The position numbers were made by a program, and so were the translations under genes. DNA of 60,000 bases from Symsagittifera roscoffensis (taxonomy: Eukaryota > Xenacoelomorpha > Acoela > Convolutidae): assembly GCF_963678635.1 (NCBI RefSeq), contig NC_087063.1, positions 26,161,649-26,221,648 of the forward strand. The letters are read 5' to 3'. This document shows positions 13,001 to 28,000 of this stretch, one piece after another; position 1 is the stretch's first letter; each line of letters opens with the position of its first letter. The notes beneath the pieces are model-generated. The model made no database searches. It had not been told where the DNA came from and worked only from the letters and a program-made list of their open reading frames with translations.

Positions 13001-16000
13001 CGAAGATGCAAAGGTTCACTAATAAAGCAACTTCAATTTCATACAGATGTGCAGAACAGTTGTTTACGGGAAAAAAGTCTAGTTCTCGATTACAAGAAAC
13101 TTGCTCTCGCAAGTGCAATAACAATGGAAAAAAAAGAAATAAGCAATTCAAAAAAATAACCCAATTTGACAAACCTGGATCAATAGATAAACTGTTTCGC
13201 TGGAAAATCTGAAAATTAAAATCCACTTTCGAAAATAGAAGTCAATCACGTTTTTCGTGACCTTTAGCTGTTTGATAGAGTTTGGCTTCCTTTTAACAAA
13301 ACAAATGAACTAAACTTGAAAAAAAGTAAACCGCGAAAAGTCAAATTTGAGCGTAGAAAAAATTTGGGACTTTCGCCTAAAAAAACAAGAAAATCATTGC
13401 GACCTACTTAAGAGGTTGACTCTTAATGAATGAACACTTCGTTCGTATTCACTTAACCATTCTACATGTATAATAAATCTTACTATGAAGACTAGATCTT
13501 AATCGCTATTTCTAATTTTGCTTTCCGGAAATCATTCAATTCAAGCTGGATTTACTTCGTCTATGAAGGGCACTAGCACCACAGCCTCCCAGTCCATCTG
13601 CTTTCCATTCAAGTCTTGCTCAAACTCCTCGGGGTAGAAGTCCACAATAGGGCCCTTCACCATCAGATGTGAGTAGGCATCCGGGAGGAGATTGCGAGAC
13701 CTCTCTGGTAGAACAGCTAGCAGTTGTTCGTAGGGATTGAACGGCTTTGCCAGGTCAAAACTCATGTCCACGTCTGTGAAGTCACGCAGATCGGAGGCAA
13801 ATGGAGCGTAGTGTTGAGAGTAAAACCTGCGACACTCATTATGAGAGCTTCAAATACTACAGATTAAGTCCATATTTTTCGTCATTAAAACTTTCTGCAA
13901 AAATCATTCTGCTGTCAGACTTGTTGTTTAAAAGTAGGTATCATCAAAAAATTTTATTTTGCATCCAAAAATCGGAAATGTACGCTTTGTCTTACCATGA
14001 CCAAGACTGCACCCCGTTGTAATAATAGTGCAAATTCCACTGCAGGGCTCTGATGTATAGTTCCACTTGTTGTCGGATGAAATCCCTAAAAACATTACAG
14101 AAATGTGCTAAAACTTTCTTAACCATTTCTTCTTTTTCACAAACACGTAAACAAAAATTACGGTACATAAAATTCAACGGTCTTGTTTCATTATTTTGCT
14201 TCAGCCCTTCATTGTTATAAGTAAAAACCTATTTAACTATTCTCAAAGGTTCATTTACAAGAATGAATAAAAAAAAGTAAAGAAAATTGAATATTGGACT
14301 CAGTTTGTCACAAAAATGTCTAGAAAAACGAGAAAAAATCATACAAACAATTTAATAACTTTGTTTATTTTTGCAGAAATTTTAGCATTTTTTGCTTCCT
14401 AAAATTTCGCTGAAAACTCGAAAAACTAACACAAGAAAAAAAAACAAGTTTTAGCGGCCTAATTTAAGCTTAAATAAGCTATTGTAAGCCTGCATGTTGA
14501 CCTTACTAGCTCAAAATTAGACCCACAATCAAAAAATGTTGAACCTGTTTTTCTCGACACTGAGAAATTTTTTCACAAATTATTAATTTCCTTCGAATCA
14601 TGATTGAAAAGGCTTCAATATGATATATCACTCGACTTTTCCGATGATTTTTTGTGGTACCTGATTTTGCGTGGAAAACAAAAAAAAACAAGAAAAAACT
14701 ACAACACGTTAAATACCAAGTTCCTCCACATTTTTCAAATGGTCGGAACGACAAGGGACAATTCGTAACAAGGCATTGGCAAGTAGAATGCGCTTGCTCC
14801 GCTGCGCTTAACTCCGGTACGAGAGAAATACTGCGCATAAATCAGTGCTCTCCGTTTAATCTACTGTTACGAATTGTCACTTGTTAGGAACTTTCGCCTA
14901 ATACCAATTGTCGCATCACGGCCAAAAACGAAGTTTCAGTGCATTTTTTGGAAGGTTTTGATGAAAAAAGTTTTTCCTTGTCTTCAAAAACTGTACATAC
15001 AGAAAAATTTAAGCAGTTGTCAACCAAAAGAATAGCACCAAGGGTGGTAACCTTGGAGAGCACAGGAGTTGGAACACCTCAGAAGGGTTAAATCCACTGT
15101 TTCACTGATTACGAATTAAGGCTTGTGACGATTTGTTGCTTAACCCCTTCCAACTTACATGTCTGGATTTTGTATCTTGAACTTCTCAATGTAGTAAACC
15201 CTCTTCCAGTGCAGGTACTCCAGATTGTCTTCTGATAAGTCCTGCCTTGTTCCATCTTCGTCTCCTTCCTCATTATCGTAAGTACCCGACTGGAACTCGT
15301 GCGAGAAGAGAGATCTACAACAGTAAATGCTAACGGCAACGGTACAAAAACAATTTACTAAACTGGATGTGGTGCGGATTTTAGTTCAACAAAAAAACTG
15401 AAATTGTTGCAAAAAATTGTTGAAAAAACATAGTTGAAGAAATGAAAAACGATCAGAAAAGATCAGTGTCAACTGGTATAGAAGCTGGAGCAACTATGGT
15501 GAGCGTCATACCTTAGCTCGGTGACATTGCTGGTCTTCGGGATGGAAACTTTCTTAGAATCTGATTCTTTTTTGTCATCGTCCCCTTCTAGACCCTCAGC
15601 ATCATCATCATCTTCATCAAACAAAAAGCCTGCTTCGAGCTCTGAAAAAATCAGACAATTGGAAACCATTCATGTTAAACACAAAAGATCGAGTTTCATA
15701 GAAAAAATCTTAACACTATTAGCAAAAAAAAAGAAGTTTACACATAAGCTTAGCTGTACTTCGCAAAAACAAGCAAAATGACGAAAATGAGCTTACACAT
15801 ATAAAACGTGGGAAACTGATTTAAATCTCCGCGCTAAAAAATGTCGCGCTTGCGAATAGAGTTCATAGATATGCGCATAATTTAGTCCAGCAAATTGAGA
15901 TAGAGAGAGAGAGGGGACACTTTATTGTTTCAATATACTTATGCAGTTGCAGAACTGATTGTATAAGAATCTAGTGTACAATATTACGCAATGGTTATAT

Positions 16001-19000
16001 AACATAACAAGAAAAAACATAAATTACTACGAGGACGAATCAAATAATTGATTTAACAAAATAAATGTCCTTGGATGCGGAAAGACTCTCCTTATTGGGT
16101 AACAGGGTGTCATCTTTTCCTATGATGAAATTTTTAATCAGAGTTTTTGTCAATGTGTACGGTAGTTTTCGATTAAACAAGGTTCGGATTATTGTGTTAA
16201 GGTTTCTGATTGATGTAAATAAGAAAGACTTACGAAGGAAATCAGTTTTACATGTTAAAGGGAACAGTAATGTTCCAGTTCGATGGTTATAGCGGAATTC
16301 AGAATTTGGGAATCTTATATGCGTGAAAGCTGGAGCATCGTTTCGGCATAACCTGTGAAGGTAGTGTGCTGATCGGTACTCGATTATATTCCGAGCAGTA
16401 GGAATTTTGTGCTGTTTCCTTAGAAGTGTGACGGAATCTCGTTTGCTTATATTCATTATTATCCTGATTCCCCATTTTATTTGTTTTTCGAGTTTCTCAA
16501 TTCTCCAAATTTTCACAGAATTGATCAGAAGTAAAGCATCTTCTTACATTTGAGCCCAGTGCCTAGATAGCTTCAAAGGTGTAACCAAAATTTTATTGAA
16601 ACTAGCCCAAAAAATAGCCCTCCACTGAGCTTACATTCCGCACGAAAGCTAAAGCGCGGGTAAATAGTGTTTGCTGTATTTCATCTCGAATCTCAAAGGT
16701 CATTTAAACTCAAAATTTGTTAACTTAACCACTAAAACAGAGGCGAAGCAAGAGATCGGCAAACATGTTCTCAAAAGGAAAAGTGAAATAAGCTGAAAGA
16801 GTTAATATAAGGTTCAGCAAGAAACTTTTTTCTATGTGCCGGAATTGAACGGCAGACCTATACGCACCTGCATCACGGTCACTTGACAAAAGGCAAACAC
16901 TGGACACCAATAAAGCAAAAAACATGTTACTAAATTGTTGACGCTATTCAGGAAAAAACGCCAACAATGAGATTTTTTATTGGCAAGTTGCGTAGGAAAA
17001 AAATGATTCGTAGTATAATACTACTCTCACTAGATCATAGACAAAAACAAATAGAAGAGAGCCAATGAACGCATGAAAACAGGAAAAAATACTGACTTGT
17101 TCTTTAAGCTCATTGAAACTCAGAACAATTTATGATTGATACTTTTTTTTGATAAAATCTACCCATTTATAACATAGCAGTTAAGCCGAGCTCCGCACCA
17201 CTACTTGCACACTGCACAAAATTAGCATTACCTCTACGACAAAAACTACAGCAACAAAGTTCCAAGTGCTAATCTCGAATAAAGTTCAACTCTAGGATGG
17301 GCACCTAAGCTGACAAAAGTTGGGTAAATTTCCGTTGATCCGAAAACAAAGCAGTTGTCATGAAACACTAAATTGTTACATCCTCCTCCAGAAACACGAG
17401 CGTATCAAAAATATTCCTTTCAAACGACGCAAAATCAGGGCACTGAGTCGATATCACATGAGTCAAAATCTTATCAGAGCGAAAAAATTTTTGAGCGAAA
17501 AGAAGGACAACATAGAAAGACAGGGGTTAGTAGATTTACAAATTTCACGCTGAAAGCAAAAACGAATTTCAATTACAATGAAACTGCTTACAGCACAATA
17601 AACGTCCTTGATGGGGCAACTAAACTGACAAGATATAGACAGAGAGAGAGAGGAGAGACGCCAGGTTGTCAAGGCCGACAATTTCTTTGAAACGGGAAAA
17701 TTTCAGTTTGAAAAGAAAACGGGTCCTGCAAGGATCTTCGCCGTCCCAGACGTGGACGTTTTGTCAAGACTAAGAGTACCGGAGAAGCTGAAAAAATCAA
17801 ATTGACACAGAAGCGAAGCTGCACTTTGCAAAACCAAGCGAGAAAACGGCAACAATTAGCTCTAATAAGTCAAAAACAAAGTGAAAAAAGAGACGGAAAA
17901 ATGAAAAAGTAAAAATAAGCCTCGCAAAAATTCGGATTTAAATCTGTAATTCAGGAGTTTTACGTTGTCGCATCTGCGCCACGGTCTTTTCGAAGTAAGC
18001 CAACACTAGTCACAAATAAAGCGTCAACATCTGCCATTAAAATGCTTATAGTACGATACCATAAGCATCACTAAATGAGCACTTTTAGTTGCGACTTAGT
18101 TTGGAAAAATATTCTTCGTAGTATTACAATACGGCTGCGTGTGTAATTATCAGTCAAGCTTTCAAATGATTTATGACATTTGCTCAACATATTGTTTAAC
18201 TGAAAAATTCTATATTGTGATTTGATAACGCTCGCTAGTCGCAAGTATAATGAAAACTTCTATCTCGATTAAGAATTGTAACATCCAAGTGGTAACTTCC
18301 CAAATGGCATAACTCCCAAATGGCATAATAACAAATTAATTCTCAAATGGCATAAACATTTTCAATAAAGGTGTGAAAACTTTGAGGCGTGAAAAAGTAA
18401 GATCTTTCCAGACAGTTTTCACGCCTTATTTTGTTCACTTGTCAACAAATTACTTAATCACTCATCAACATTTAATTCAAGCCGAACTAAATTCTTAAAA
18501 ATGAGCCAAATTGAAGTTTTCAAAAATGGACGAGGTTGCAATTTGTATTATGACGGATATTTTTATTAAAAAAATCGAAGCTACACCAAATGCGGCTCCA
18601 GGCTCACTTCAAATATTGAAATGGATACCTTGTTGACTCATCCAACTTCTCATGCCCATATGCCCGACTATAACCGCTATAAAGATCTCACTTTAAAAAC
18701 TAAAATTCTTTCGCAAATTTTCCAAAACCCGCTCGAGTCAGTTGCCCAAAGTTACGAAAAAAATTGTAGCCGCAGCCAGTGATACAAGTGTCGTCTCATT
18801 CAGAAATGTAAAATCGACATTGTATCGCCAACGATACACAATGCTGCCTAAAATTCCTAGAAGTATCGAATCGTTAAGAATTCGAGATGAATGGGCAGAA
18901 ACACAGGATGGAAAAAAGTTTTTATTAAAAATCGACAGAGAGTGGGGTATTGTGATTTTCTCAAGCGAATGGCAATTGAAAGCACTTTCGAAATGTAGAA

Positions 19001-22000
19001 ATATTCTTTCTGATGGAACTTTTATTCTTTCTGATGGAACGTGAAACAAAGATTCGAAATGCAATCGCTTGATATTGACGAGTATTGGGATAGTATTTCA
19101 GAAATCTGCCAAAACTTGTAAAAATTAAAGTTCAATTGATTTCTTTCTTTCTATTGAATATTCCGGTTATATTGTTTACAAGTTAATTTAAATCTTACTG
19201 TCACTTTTCAAAAGTTGAACTGTTAATGCCATTTGGGAAATTTACAAAACTTTATGCCATTTGGGAATGTTTTAGAAATTTATGCCATTTGGGAAATTTA
19301 AAACTTTTTATGCCATTTGGGAAATTTAAAACTTTTTATGCCATTTGGGAATTATGCCATTTGAGACGTAATCATCCAAATCTGTAAAATTTCCATTGAG
19401 ACAGCCAAAGCATTCATCTCATCAGGGCGCATAAAAAAACGTATTTCAATAGACATCTTACGTTGCAGCCAGCGTTCTCCACCACCGGTCCCTGAGGCCA
19501 ATTTGTCCACAGCTGTAGCTGCGCTGTTTGTGCTTGTGGTGGTTGGTGAGAGGTGTGTCTGGTGGTGCTGTTCAATCGCATCTCCCAGCCGCTTGCTCTT
19601 CATCCACTGCATGTCTGCATTGATGTCGTCAAAATACTCTCGGTCCGCCTTTAAAAAAAGCAAGCTAAAAGAATAGTATCAAAATTCCGACAAGAAAGGG
19701 AGAGGATAAAAAATAACTGATGTAAAACGTTGCACAACCTAGGTTAGAGACAATAATAAATTACCGGCAATGTTTTAAATCATTTTCGATTGATTGACAC
19801 ATACCTCGCCCAGGGCTCTGCAATATATTTCAAACCTCTCCAAGTTCAGCGCTCCATCCTCATTCAGGTAACCTAAATAAACGAGTACCGAAAATTATTT
19901 GAAAATCTGAGTGTTTTTCCCGTCATCACGAGTTGTTTTTTTTTCGGCTAGTTTTAGGTAAGAAGACCATATTTGATTGGAATAGCCTTATTCAGCCGTA
20001 TACTAATTTTTATACAGACGAAGCAGAGCTTCGCACCATTTGTGGTTCAAAAATATTCGAGCGCTCAATTGTAAAACAAAATTGACTGTAAAAACTTTCT
20101 TTTAAATTGACATAAATCGGACTTTTCGCGCATGATTCATAAAAGCGGATTTGACTTAAGCCAGGCTAAGAAATCATTTATGAAAAGAGGAAAAGTCGAA
20201 ACTTTTTTCAAATTTTTGCAATCAGACAAAGTCTTCATTCTTCTTTGGGGAGAATGAAAGACAAAATAAAAAATTTTTATCAACAAATTTTAGGGAACTC
20301 AATTACCTACACCATAACAGGAATATGTCAGGAGGATTTTCGTTTCATTTTGTAAAACCTTCGAATTTCAAAGGGGAAAATATATGCCCTTAAAGCTCTT
20401 TGAATTTCCAGAAAGAAATCAAAAGTCAAACCGCTGAAAATTAATTTTGAGCCTGAACATATATTACAACTTTCATACCGTCCATAGTGGGTAGTATGCG
20501 CATGTATGTGTTGTGTAGTATGGACAGTGCGTTCTTGTTGATGTGGAGGAAAGGCAGGTGAGGCAGGAAGTCATTGCCAACCAGAAACCCCATCAGCACC
20601 CAGTCGTCTATAATGCGCTCCACGTCAAAATCAAACGGCAGTTTCTCCTACACAATTTCCAATGACCATATAAGTAGAGAGCGATTTTGAAAAAGTATTC
20701 GGTTGCTCTTCAGTAAGCTTGAAGTGTTTCGAACACAGATTCAAAACATAGCCAACAGAAAGTTGGAAAAGTGTCAATGAACGACTGATTTTTTTGAAGC
20801 TCTTTTTCAAATACAAAACCATGGCCTTAACCCACTTTCAACTACAAGAACCTTTTACTAGTGATACTTTTTTGGTAAAATTACCCCAATTTGAGAAAAC
20901 GGGATCAAAGGTAAAACTTTTATTCCGCTTGGATATCCACCTTTGAACCTAAAAATCATTCACATTTTTTTTCGCGCTGATTGCGCGTTTGTTTTTGTAG
21001 TGCGGAATTTGCCATTCATTTGTCAAATTCGCTTAAAATTAACACTTAGAAGAATTACTCCAGGATACCAAGCATGCAGTCTAATACGAGAGCAACAATC
21101 ACAAAACTCCTGTTACACAAAAAAAACATAGCCAACAGATGGTTGGAAAAATTAAGAGAAGTTAAAGGTACCGAAAATAAGTTGATTGAAAATTTTTCAA
21201 AGTTTCGAAGAAAAGAGATATATATTTCAAAGGGAAAAATATACGGCTTTAAAGCTCTTTGAATTTCAAGAGCTATTCATGATTGACACGTTAAAAAAAA
21301 TAGCCAATTCAGAGAAAACGGGATCAAAAGGTTACGATTTTAATCTGCTGGCATTTCAAAAAATCAAGTCCTTTTTTAAAACTAGAAATCATTTAAGTTT
21401 TCGTGACCTCTACACTAGTTAGTTAACTTGCCTTCCTTTAAATAGAGGAAAAGAATTGACATTCAAAAATCAGAAGCCACACAGCAAATAATCAAACTTG
21501 AGCGTGAACAAATTTTAAGACTTTTTCTGAACAAAAATAAACAAACAATATCCACAACCTATATAAGTCAGAACCACTTTGTTCTACACTATCAAAGAGC
21601 TATTTGGAAAAACGGTGAAAAACGGAACTTGAAACTTCGCTAGATTTCCAACAAAAACTGCGAACAGAGCATTTGCCAACCATCAACAGTTTTTGAGTAT
21701 CAACAAAAAGAACAAAAAATTAGAAAATGACATGTTATTTTAAAAACCTTTTCCACAAAAAATGGTCTTAAAACTCTTGTCAATTATCAACTAATCATCT
21801 TTTATAAAAATAGATCAATAGGTGAAAATTCTATTTCACTGGGAAATGTGAAACAAAAAATGTACTTTTGAACCAAAGTCAAGCATTTTTTCGGCTGAAT
21901 TGCATTTTCGCAAAAGAAGGCTATAATTAGACTTTTCCCTTTAGCAAAGTAATTTTAATTGAATTTTAAATATCAAAGTTAGACTTCAAAAAATCAAATT

Positions 22001-25000
22001 AGAGCGTGAACACCATTTTCCTGAAAAATATCAATAAAGCGAACTGAGAGTTAGAAAAGAGAACGCGAAGAAACAAAAAAAAAACAATTTTTTTAATGAA
22101 AAAAAACTTCATCTTTCGCATTTTAAAGAAAAATATATACCCATGAAGCTCTTTGAATTTCAAGAACAATTTATGATTGGTGCTTTTTAATTAAATTTAA
22201 CCAAATTAAAAAAACTGGTTCCTTGAAATCGATCACGTTTTTCGTGAAGTTTACACTTTTGCTGTTCGATAGGGGAGTTTGCCTTCCTTTTAACAACCAA
22301 AATGAACTGCACTTAAAAAAAATCAAAATTGAAACAGCTACAAACAGAATTGAGCTTAAAAACGCCTTATGACTTGTTCCTATAAAAAACACAAAAAATC
22401 ACTTAAGCTTTACTATTTGAGTCTTCACTACATTCTTAACTCTTGAAAAATATACGACACGGGAACAAAAAAGCGCTTGATTTATTGAAGTTTATTGAAA
22501 AATTTCCAAAGTTTACAGAAAGTAAAGCCGAAGTAAATGTCTTTTTACAAGTGAGCTTGAGAGTCCGATATCTTCAAAAGTGTATAAGAAAAATCCTTGA
22601 GAAACTATAATTTTAATAACGCTTGCTAAAAATTCATGGAAGAAAATCTATGCACTAAAATGAGCGTTTTCGGTTGGAAAAAATAAGTTAGTTTTAAAGA
22701 ACTAAGGATATAACGAAGACTAGCGCGTAAAGCACCTCCGGTGCTTCTTATTTTTCACAATTCATAAAAAACCGTTAGTGCATCCTTTGAGTGTTCTAAG
22801 AGAGCGCACAATTACAGGGTTGGTAATTTCAAATTGTTTTTTATTCAAGTTTAGAAAAACCATAAAACTTAGTGAAGTTTTTTATATCTAAGTTCTTTGG
22901 AAAATTCTAAAATTACACATAAAATGTCACATCTCGGAAACTAAAAGCTATTGAGCGCACGCATTTGGACGCAAGATTTGCAGCTCTTGAGAGTAATCTC
23001 GCAGCCCCTAACTACAGCATTGGAAATTTCAATTTTGAGAAACTTCAAATAAGTTTTCTAAAAAAAAACGTCATATCTTGAAACTTACGAAGATTTGAGC
23101 AGTCAAAACTGTAGTCAAAATTCCTTAGCCCTAGAGGAACCCTGAAGGAGCCTCACTCTAGAGATTAGAACTTCAAGTTTTGTGAACCTTTTTATATCTA
23201 AGTTCTTTGAACAATTTTTTTTTAAATGACCGAACAAACGTCAAATCTCGGAGAAAAAAAGTAATTGAGCAGTCGCATTTGGACACAAAATTTGCAAGTT
23301 AAAACTGCTGAGAGTACCCTAATAGATCCCAACTACAAAGCTAGGAATTTCAAATCTTGATTTTTTTAAATATAAGTTTTCTGAAATTTTTTTTAAAAAA
23401 TAATCAAACACGTCATATCTCGAAAACTAAAAAGAATTTCAGCAGTCATATTTGGAGGCGAGATTCACAATCCTTGAGAGTACTCTGAAAGCACCCCATT
23501 ATAGGGTTGGGAATTGCAAATTTAATGAATTTCTTTTTAATTTGAGTTTTCTGAAAAATTCTGAAAAATCACAAAAATCGTCGTATCTCGTAAACAAATA
23601 ATTGGCAGCCCTGCCAGCATCCCACTATTGGGTTGCTAATTTCAAAAATGGTGAAATAAACACTGAATTCAAACTGGAAACTCAAAAAAACTCAACCATT
23701 GCAATATACGATATTGCTTAAACGTGAAAAAACTCTTTTGTTAAACAAGCGAAAATTTTACAGTGAAAAAGATTAAACATGGCAAGACAGTGAAGCCCGC
23801 ATTTAAATAGATAATAGAATAACGGTAAAAAAAAACTACAATCGCAAGCTTGCATGTGCGAAAAAACCGAAAAACCTCGTTTATAAACTGACGCAAATAC
23901 TCTTGTTATCCGACGTACATAATTCCTACAAGTTTCAGAGGTTGTCATTTAGTCAACAAAAAGTCTACTACATAAAAAAGTTCTACGATGCAATAAGCGT
24001 TACACAGAGGCAAAGCTGCAATTTCGCAAACACGAGCGAGAAGCGGCAAAGATTCAGGAGCTTTAAATGCACAAAAACTCAAATTTTGCATCTACGGACT
24101 ATATCAATTTAAAGGCCACCACACAATCTTTCCAAGCAATAAATTGCGTATAAATTTAGTATTTCAAAAACCTCGCTGAATATATCGAGTTCGAAAATTT
24201 CTGAAATAACGATTTTTTTTATAATTGTTGTATGGAGCAAATAGCTTTTTCTGGTTCAATTGATGAATCATAAAGCATCAACTGTGTTAATTTGTCAAAT
24301 AAATTACCAAAGCAAATATTAGAGGAAGCTGCGCTTCGCAAACACTAGCGAGAAAACTACAAACCAGCAGCGCTATAAAGTGAAATATGAAAAAGTAGAA
24401 ATAAGCCTCCAATTAATAAAAATTTTGATGCCAAATTTCGATATAGTCCGAACACTAGCGTGAGAATAACAAAAAAAAATGAAATTGAAAAGGTAGAAAT
24501 CAGCCTAACTTTTGTTTCAAAAAACCTATTTTGATACGCTACGGATCCGAACCAGCGACCTAGAGATTATGAGTCTCAGGTCCTTCCCACACGGCCACCG
24601 ATGCTTAACAATCGCCAAACACAATCCACAAACGAAGCAGAGAACAGATGCTATAAAACTTCCAAGGCTACAGCAAAAAGGCCACCAAATAAGCATTTTT
24701 ATTAGGTTGGAAAATGTAGGTTCATACTAATACACTACGCTCACACAAAGCAGCCTACCGATTCAAAAGTGCCACCAAAATTAGCACTTTTATTTGCGAC
24801 TTAGTTTGGAAAAAAAGTTGCGTCGTGCTATCACAATACGCTACGCTCGTGTAATAATCGCAACGATAAAAGGAAACTTTTTAGGTATAGATTCAGTAAA
24901 GCGGCTCTTTTCCACTCCCTCCACATTTCAAGTTTATATTTTTTGAGTTGTCTTACGTGTTATCATGGCTGAATGCATGATGTTACAATGTAATATATGA

Positions 25001-28000
25001 AGAACAAATGTGTTCACAAAAATTAGTTCGTTCACCATGCAAATTTCATTACATAATGATAACATAAATTTGTTTTTCAAAACTGAAATTCAAATGTGGG
25101 GGAGTGGAAAAGAGTCCCTAAAACTATTCGAAAGTTTTCAGCATCCTTTGTCTATCGCCCCAGCGGTAAAGAAGTCCAAAAACTCAGAATTACTTTTTCT
25201 CGGTACGAAAAAAACTATGGCAATTTTTGTAATCCAAATCACGACTGGAAGTGCTTTATAATGAGTTTGCTTCGAGGCACCTAAAAACGCGTGGAAAATG
25301 ACCATTGACCATAGCTCCTCAATTCTTGAAGAGGTCGGAACGAAAGACTGAAAAGGAACATTTTGGCAACAATTTTTATATCTTATGGTTTTTGGGGCAA
25401 ATACAAGTTTTTTCAGAGCATATTGCTGCATGGTTGTGGGTTCTCAGCCTCTATCTGATAAAATAATTGCAGTCGATTGGCCTCGTTATAATATATGGAT
25501 TTCGCAGTAATTTATTTCAGCCAATCAGATTTGCTGATATCGTAAGTAGGCATGGCCAGAAAACCCATCGTCCTGAAGTTCAGTTTTAGACTTGACTAAC
25601 TTTGATTGGTTTGAACTCCATTTCCAGGTACTCTCTCAAGAGCGACAGATGAAGTAGGTGAAAAGTAGTTCTGTCAGCATTGCTCACTCGCGAATTCTGC
25701 TTTCCCTGCTGCGCAAACTTGCCGAATCTGACCTAAAATTGACCCACAAATTTCACAAAGATTATTGGGTCTTTTCGGCTTTAACTCTGATAAAAATGAA
25801 AAAAAAACTGAATTACTGAATTGGATCGTTATTACTACCAAACACAAGGCAGATCTCGAGAGCCTTCAATAAACTCGGTATACGGCGGCAAAAATGGGAG
25901 TCTAACGGTGCTCCAGAACGCATTTGTACTCATATTTGTGAACTTGTATGAAGAAAACGGCAAAAACAAACAGGGAAAAGAACCTGTTTGAGGTTAAAGT
26001 AGATGAAATTGGTTCGCTCGGCCTGCACCATATTGATAACCAGCATTTCTTTGTAATATCGAGCTAATTTTTCCAAATCTAATTTTGACTTTCATCATTG
26101 CCGTATTACTGTTTAACTGAATAGATCCATTCAGACTATACCTGTTTCCAGGGACGGATTTAGGGGGGAGGGGCGGAGGCCCAACTCCCCCCCCCCCCCC
26201 CTCCTCAAGGATTCTATACCCTGCCGACCCAAAGGGTCCCCCTTTGTACTATTTTGAGATATCCATTTTTGGTGATGGACCCTAAAAATTTTCCAAAAAG
26301 CGCCTAAAAACGCTTTTTGGCCTTTCAAAATTTGGCCAAAATACGGACGAAACAGTGCTTTGGGAGAGCTCGAAAAATCATTTTGGTCGACGTAAAAAAT
26401 AAAAAAAGGTCGTCAAAATTTTCGAAAAATTTTTGAAAATCCGCCCCCCTCGAAAAAATCCTAAATCCGCCCCTGGTGTTAACTATGTATATAGCAAAAA
26501 ACTGACTTTGCTAAAAGTTTCAGTTTCAGACTCACAGCGGAGAAAAAATTAGGTGCTTGTATCCCCAAAAATTAACGAATATAATTAATAAAAAAGATTA
26601 GTTTTCATCTAAGCTGACAGATTTGCAGAAAACCGATAGAAATAAAAAAAAACAGAAACGAAGAAAAACGTTTTCAACAATTTTCAAAAAAAATTGTTGC
26701 TCCATACCAATGGTGGCCTTTTCTTGTCTTCCGACTTTCATAACAAAAGTAACGGAATATTTGTGCTCGGAGTGGGTTTTTTTCCTTCAGACAAATTCGA
26801 CTTTTTGACTAGCCATTTTTGACGGAATATATTTTTATATCATTCAAAATTTATTTTTATTTTGAGCTTATATTTGAAAAGATATTTAACCTGTGATAAT
26901 TTTTTGTAAAGTTGGGGTTTAAAAACTACCCTTTTGGCCAAATTGGGACAATTAACGCGCGATATATTTCGCGCTAATAACGCGTAAGCGGAGATTTAAT
27001 CCGTCTTAGAAATAGCTCCTTCCAAAAAGGAAACTCGGATCAAAAAATAGCTTTGACAGTTGATATGATTCCAAAAAGATGCTAGGAATCAGGGGCGGAT
27101 CTAGGATTTTCTCAAGGGGGGCGGATTTTCAAAAATTTTTCAAAAATTTTGACCTTTTTTTAGGTCGACCAAACTGATTTTTCGAGCTCTCCCAAAGCAC
27201 TGTTTTTCCCCTATTTTGGGCTAAATTTTCAGCGCCGCATGCAAATTTTTAAAAAAAAAACAGGTCAAAAAACCAGTTTTTGGGCACTATTTGGAAAATT
27301 TTCACAAAAAATTGCGTTTTTTGGCACGCGCTCCCCCTCAAAATTAGTATATATTGGCCCCAAAAGCGCTTTAAGAAAGTTTTTAAGGTCGGTTGGCCAA
27401 AAATCGATTTCTTAAAAAGTACCAAAGGGGTACCCTTTGGGTCGGCAGGGGATCGAATCCCTGAGATGGAGAAATGCGCCCCCCCCCCCTAAATCCACCC
27501 CTGATATATACATTTATACAATATAACAAAAATCGAAAGTGCTGAGAATTGTTTTTCAAACATAAAAACGAAGCATGTAGAAAGAAACAACCGGGCCAAA
27601 AAATCACGTTTTTTCCTTTTTTGCAGAATTCGTCCGGGTAAATATAATTCTAACTTTGAGAAAGTGAAGTGCCTTTTGAACTACTTCGACTGACTAGATC
27701 CGCCACTGCCTGTTTCGTAAATAATGATGGACGAATTCCGTACAATTCCATCTCACTCAGTGAAAGGCTGGGGTTGTAAAGTATATCTAAGACCAGCCAG
27801 ACACGTTTAAACCTTACCTCTTCTCTGAGTAATGAAAAGTGTGGTTCGTGAGAACACAATCCCAGCATGATCAGGTCTGCGTCCAGGCCATACATGCAGT
27901 GTCGTGTGTTTGAATCGTAGTCTGGTTTGGACCTCTGCGCTCTGATGAACTCCATGATTTTATGCTCGCCTTCTCCTGGAACCTGAACAACAATAAACAA

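Noticed and set aside
15893-16516. 158-codon frame as an independent host gene
   Set aside because: The sequence pattern fits the RT C-terminal region of a LINE, with a 3'-end-like tail.
22790-23670. Regular repeats that might suggest a CRISPR array
   Set aside because: Units are about 170 bp and diverged, with no short identical repeats and unique spacers; the host is a eukaryote.
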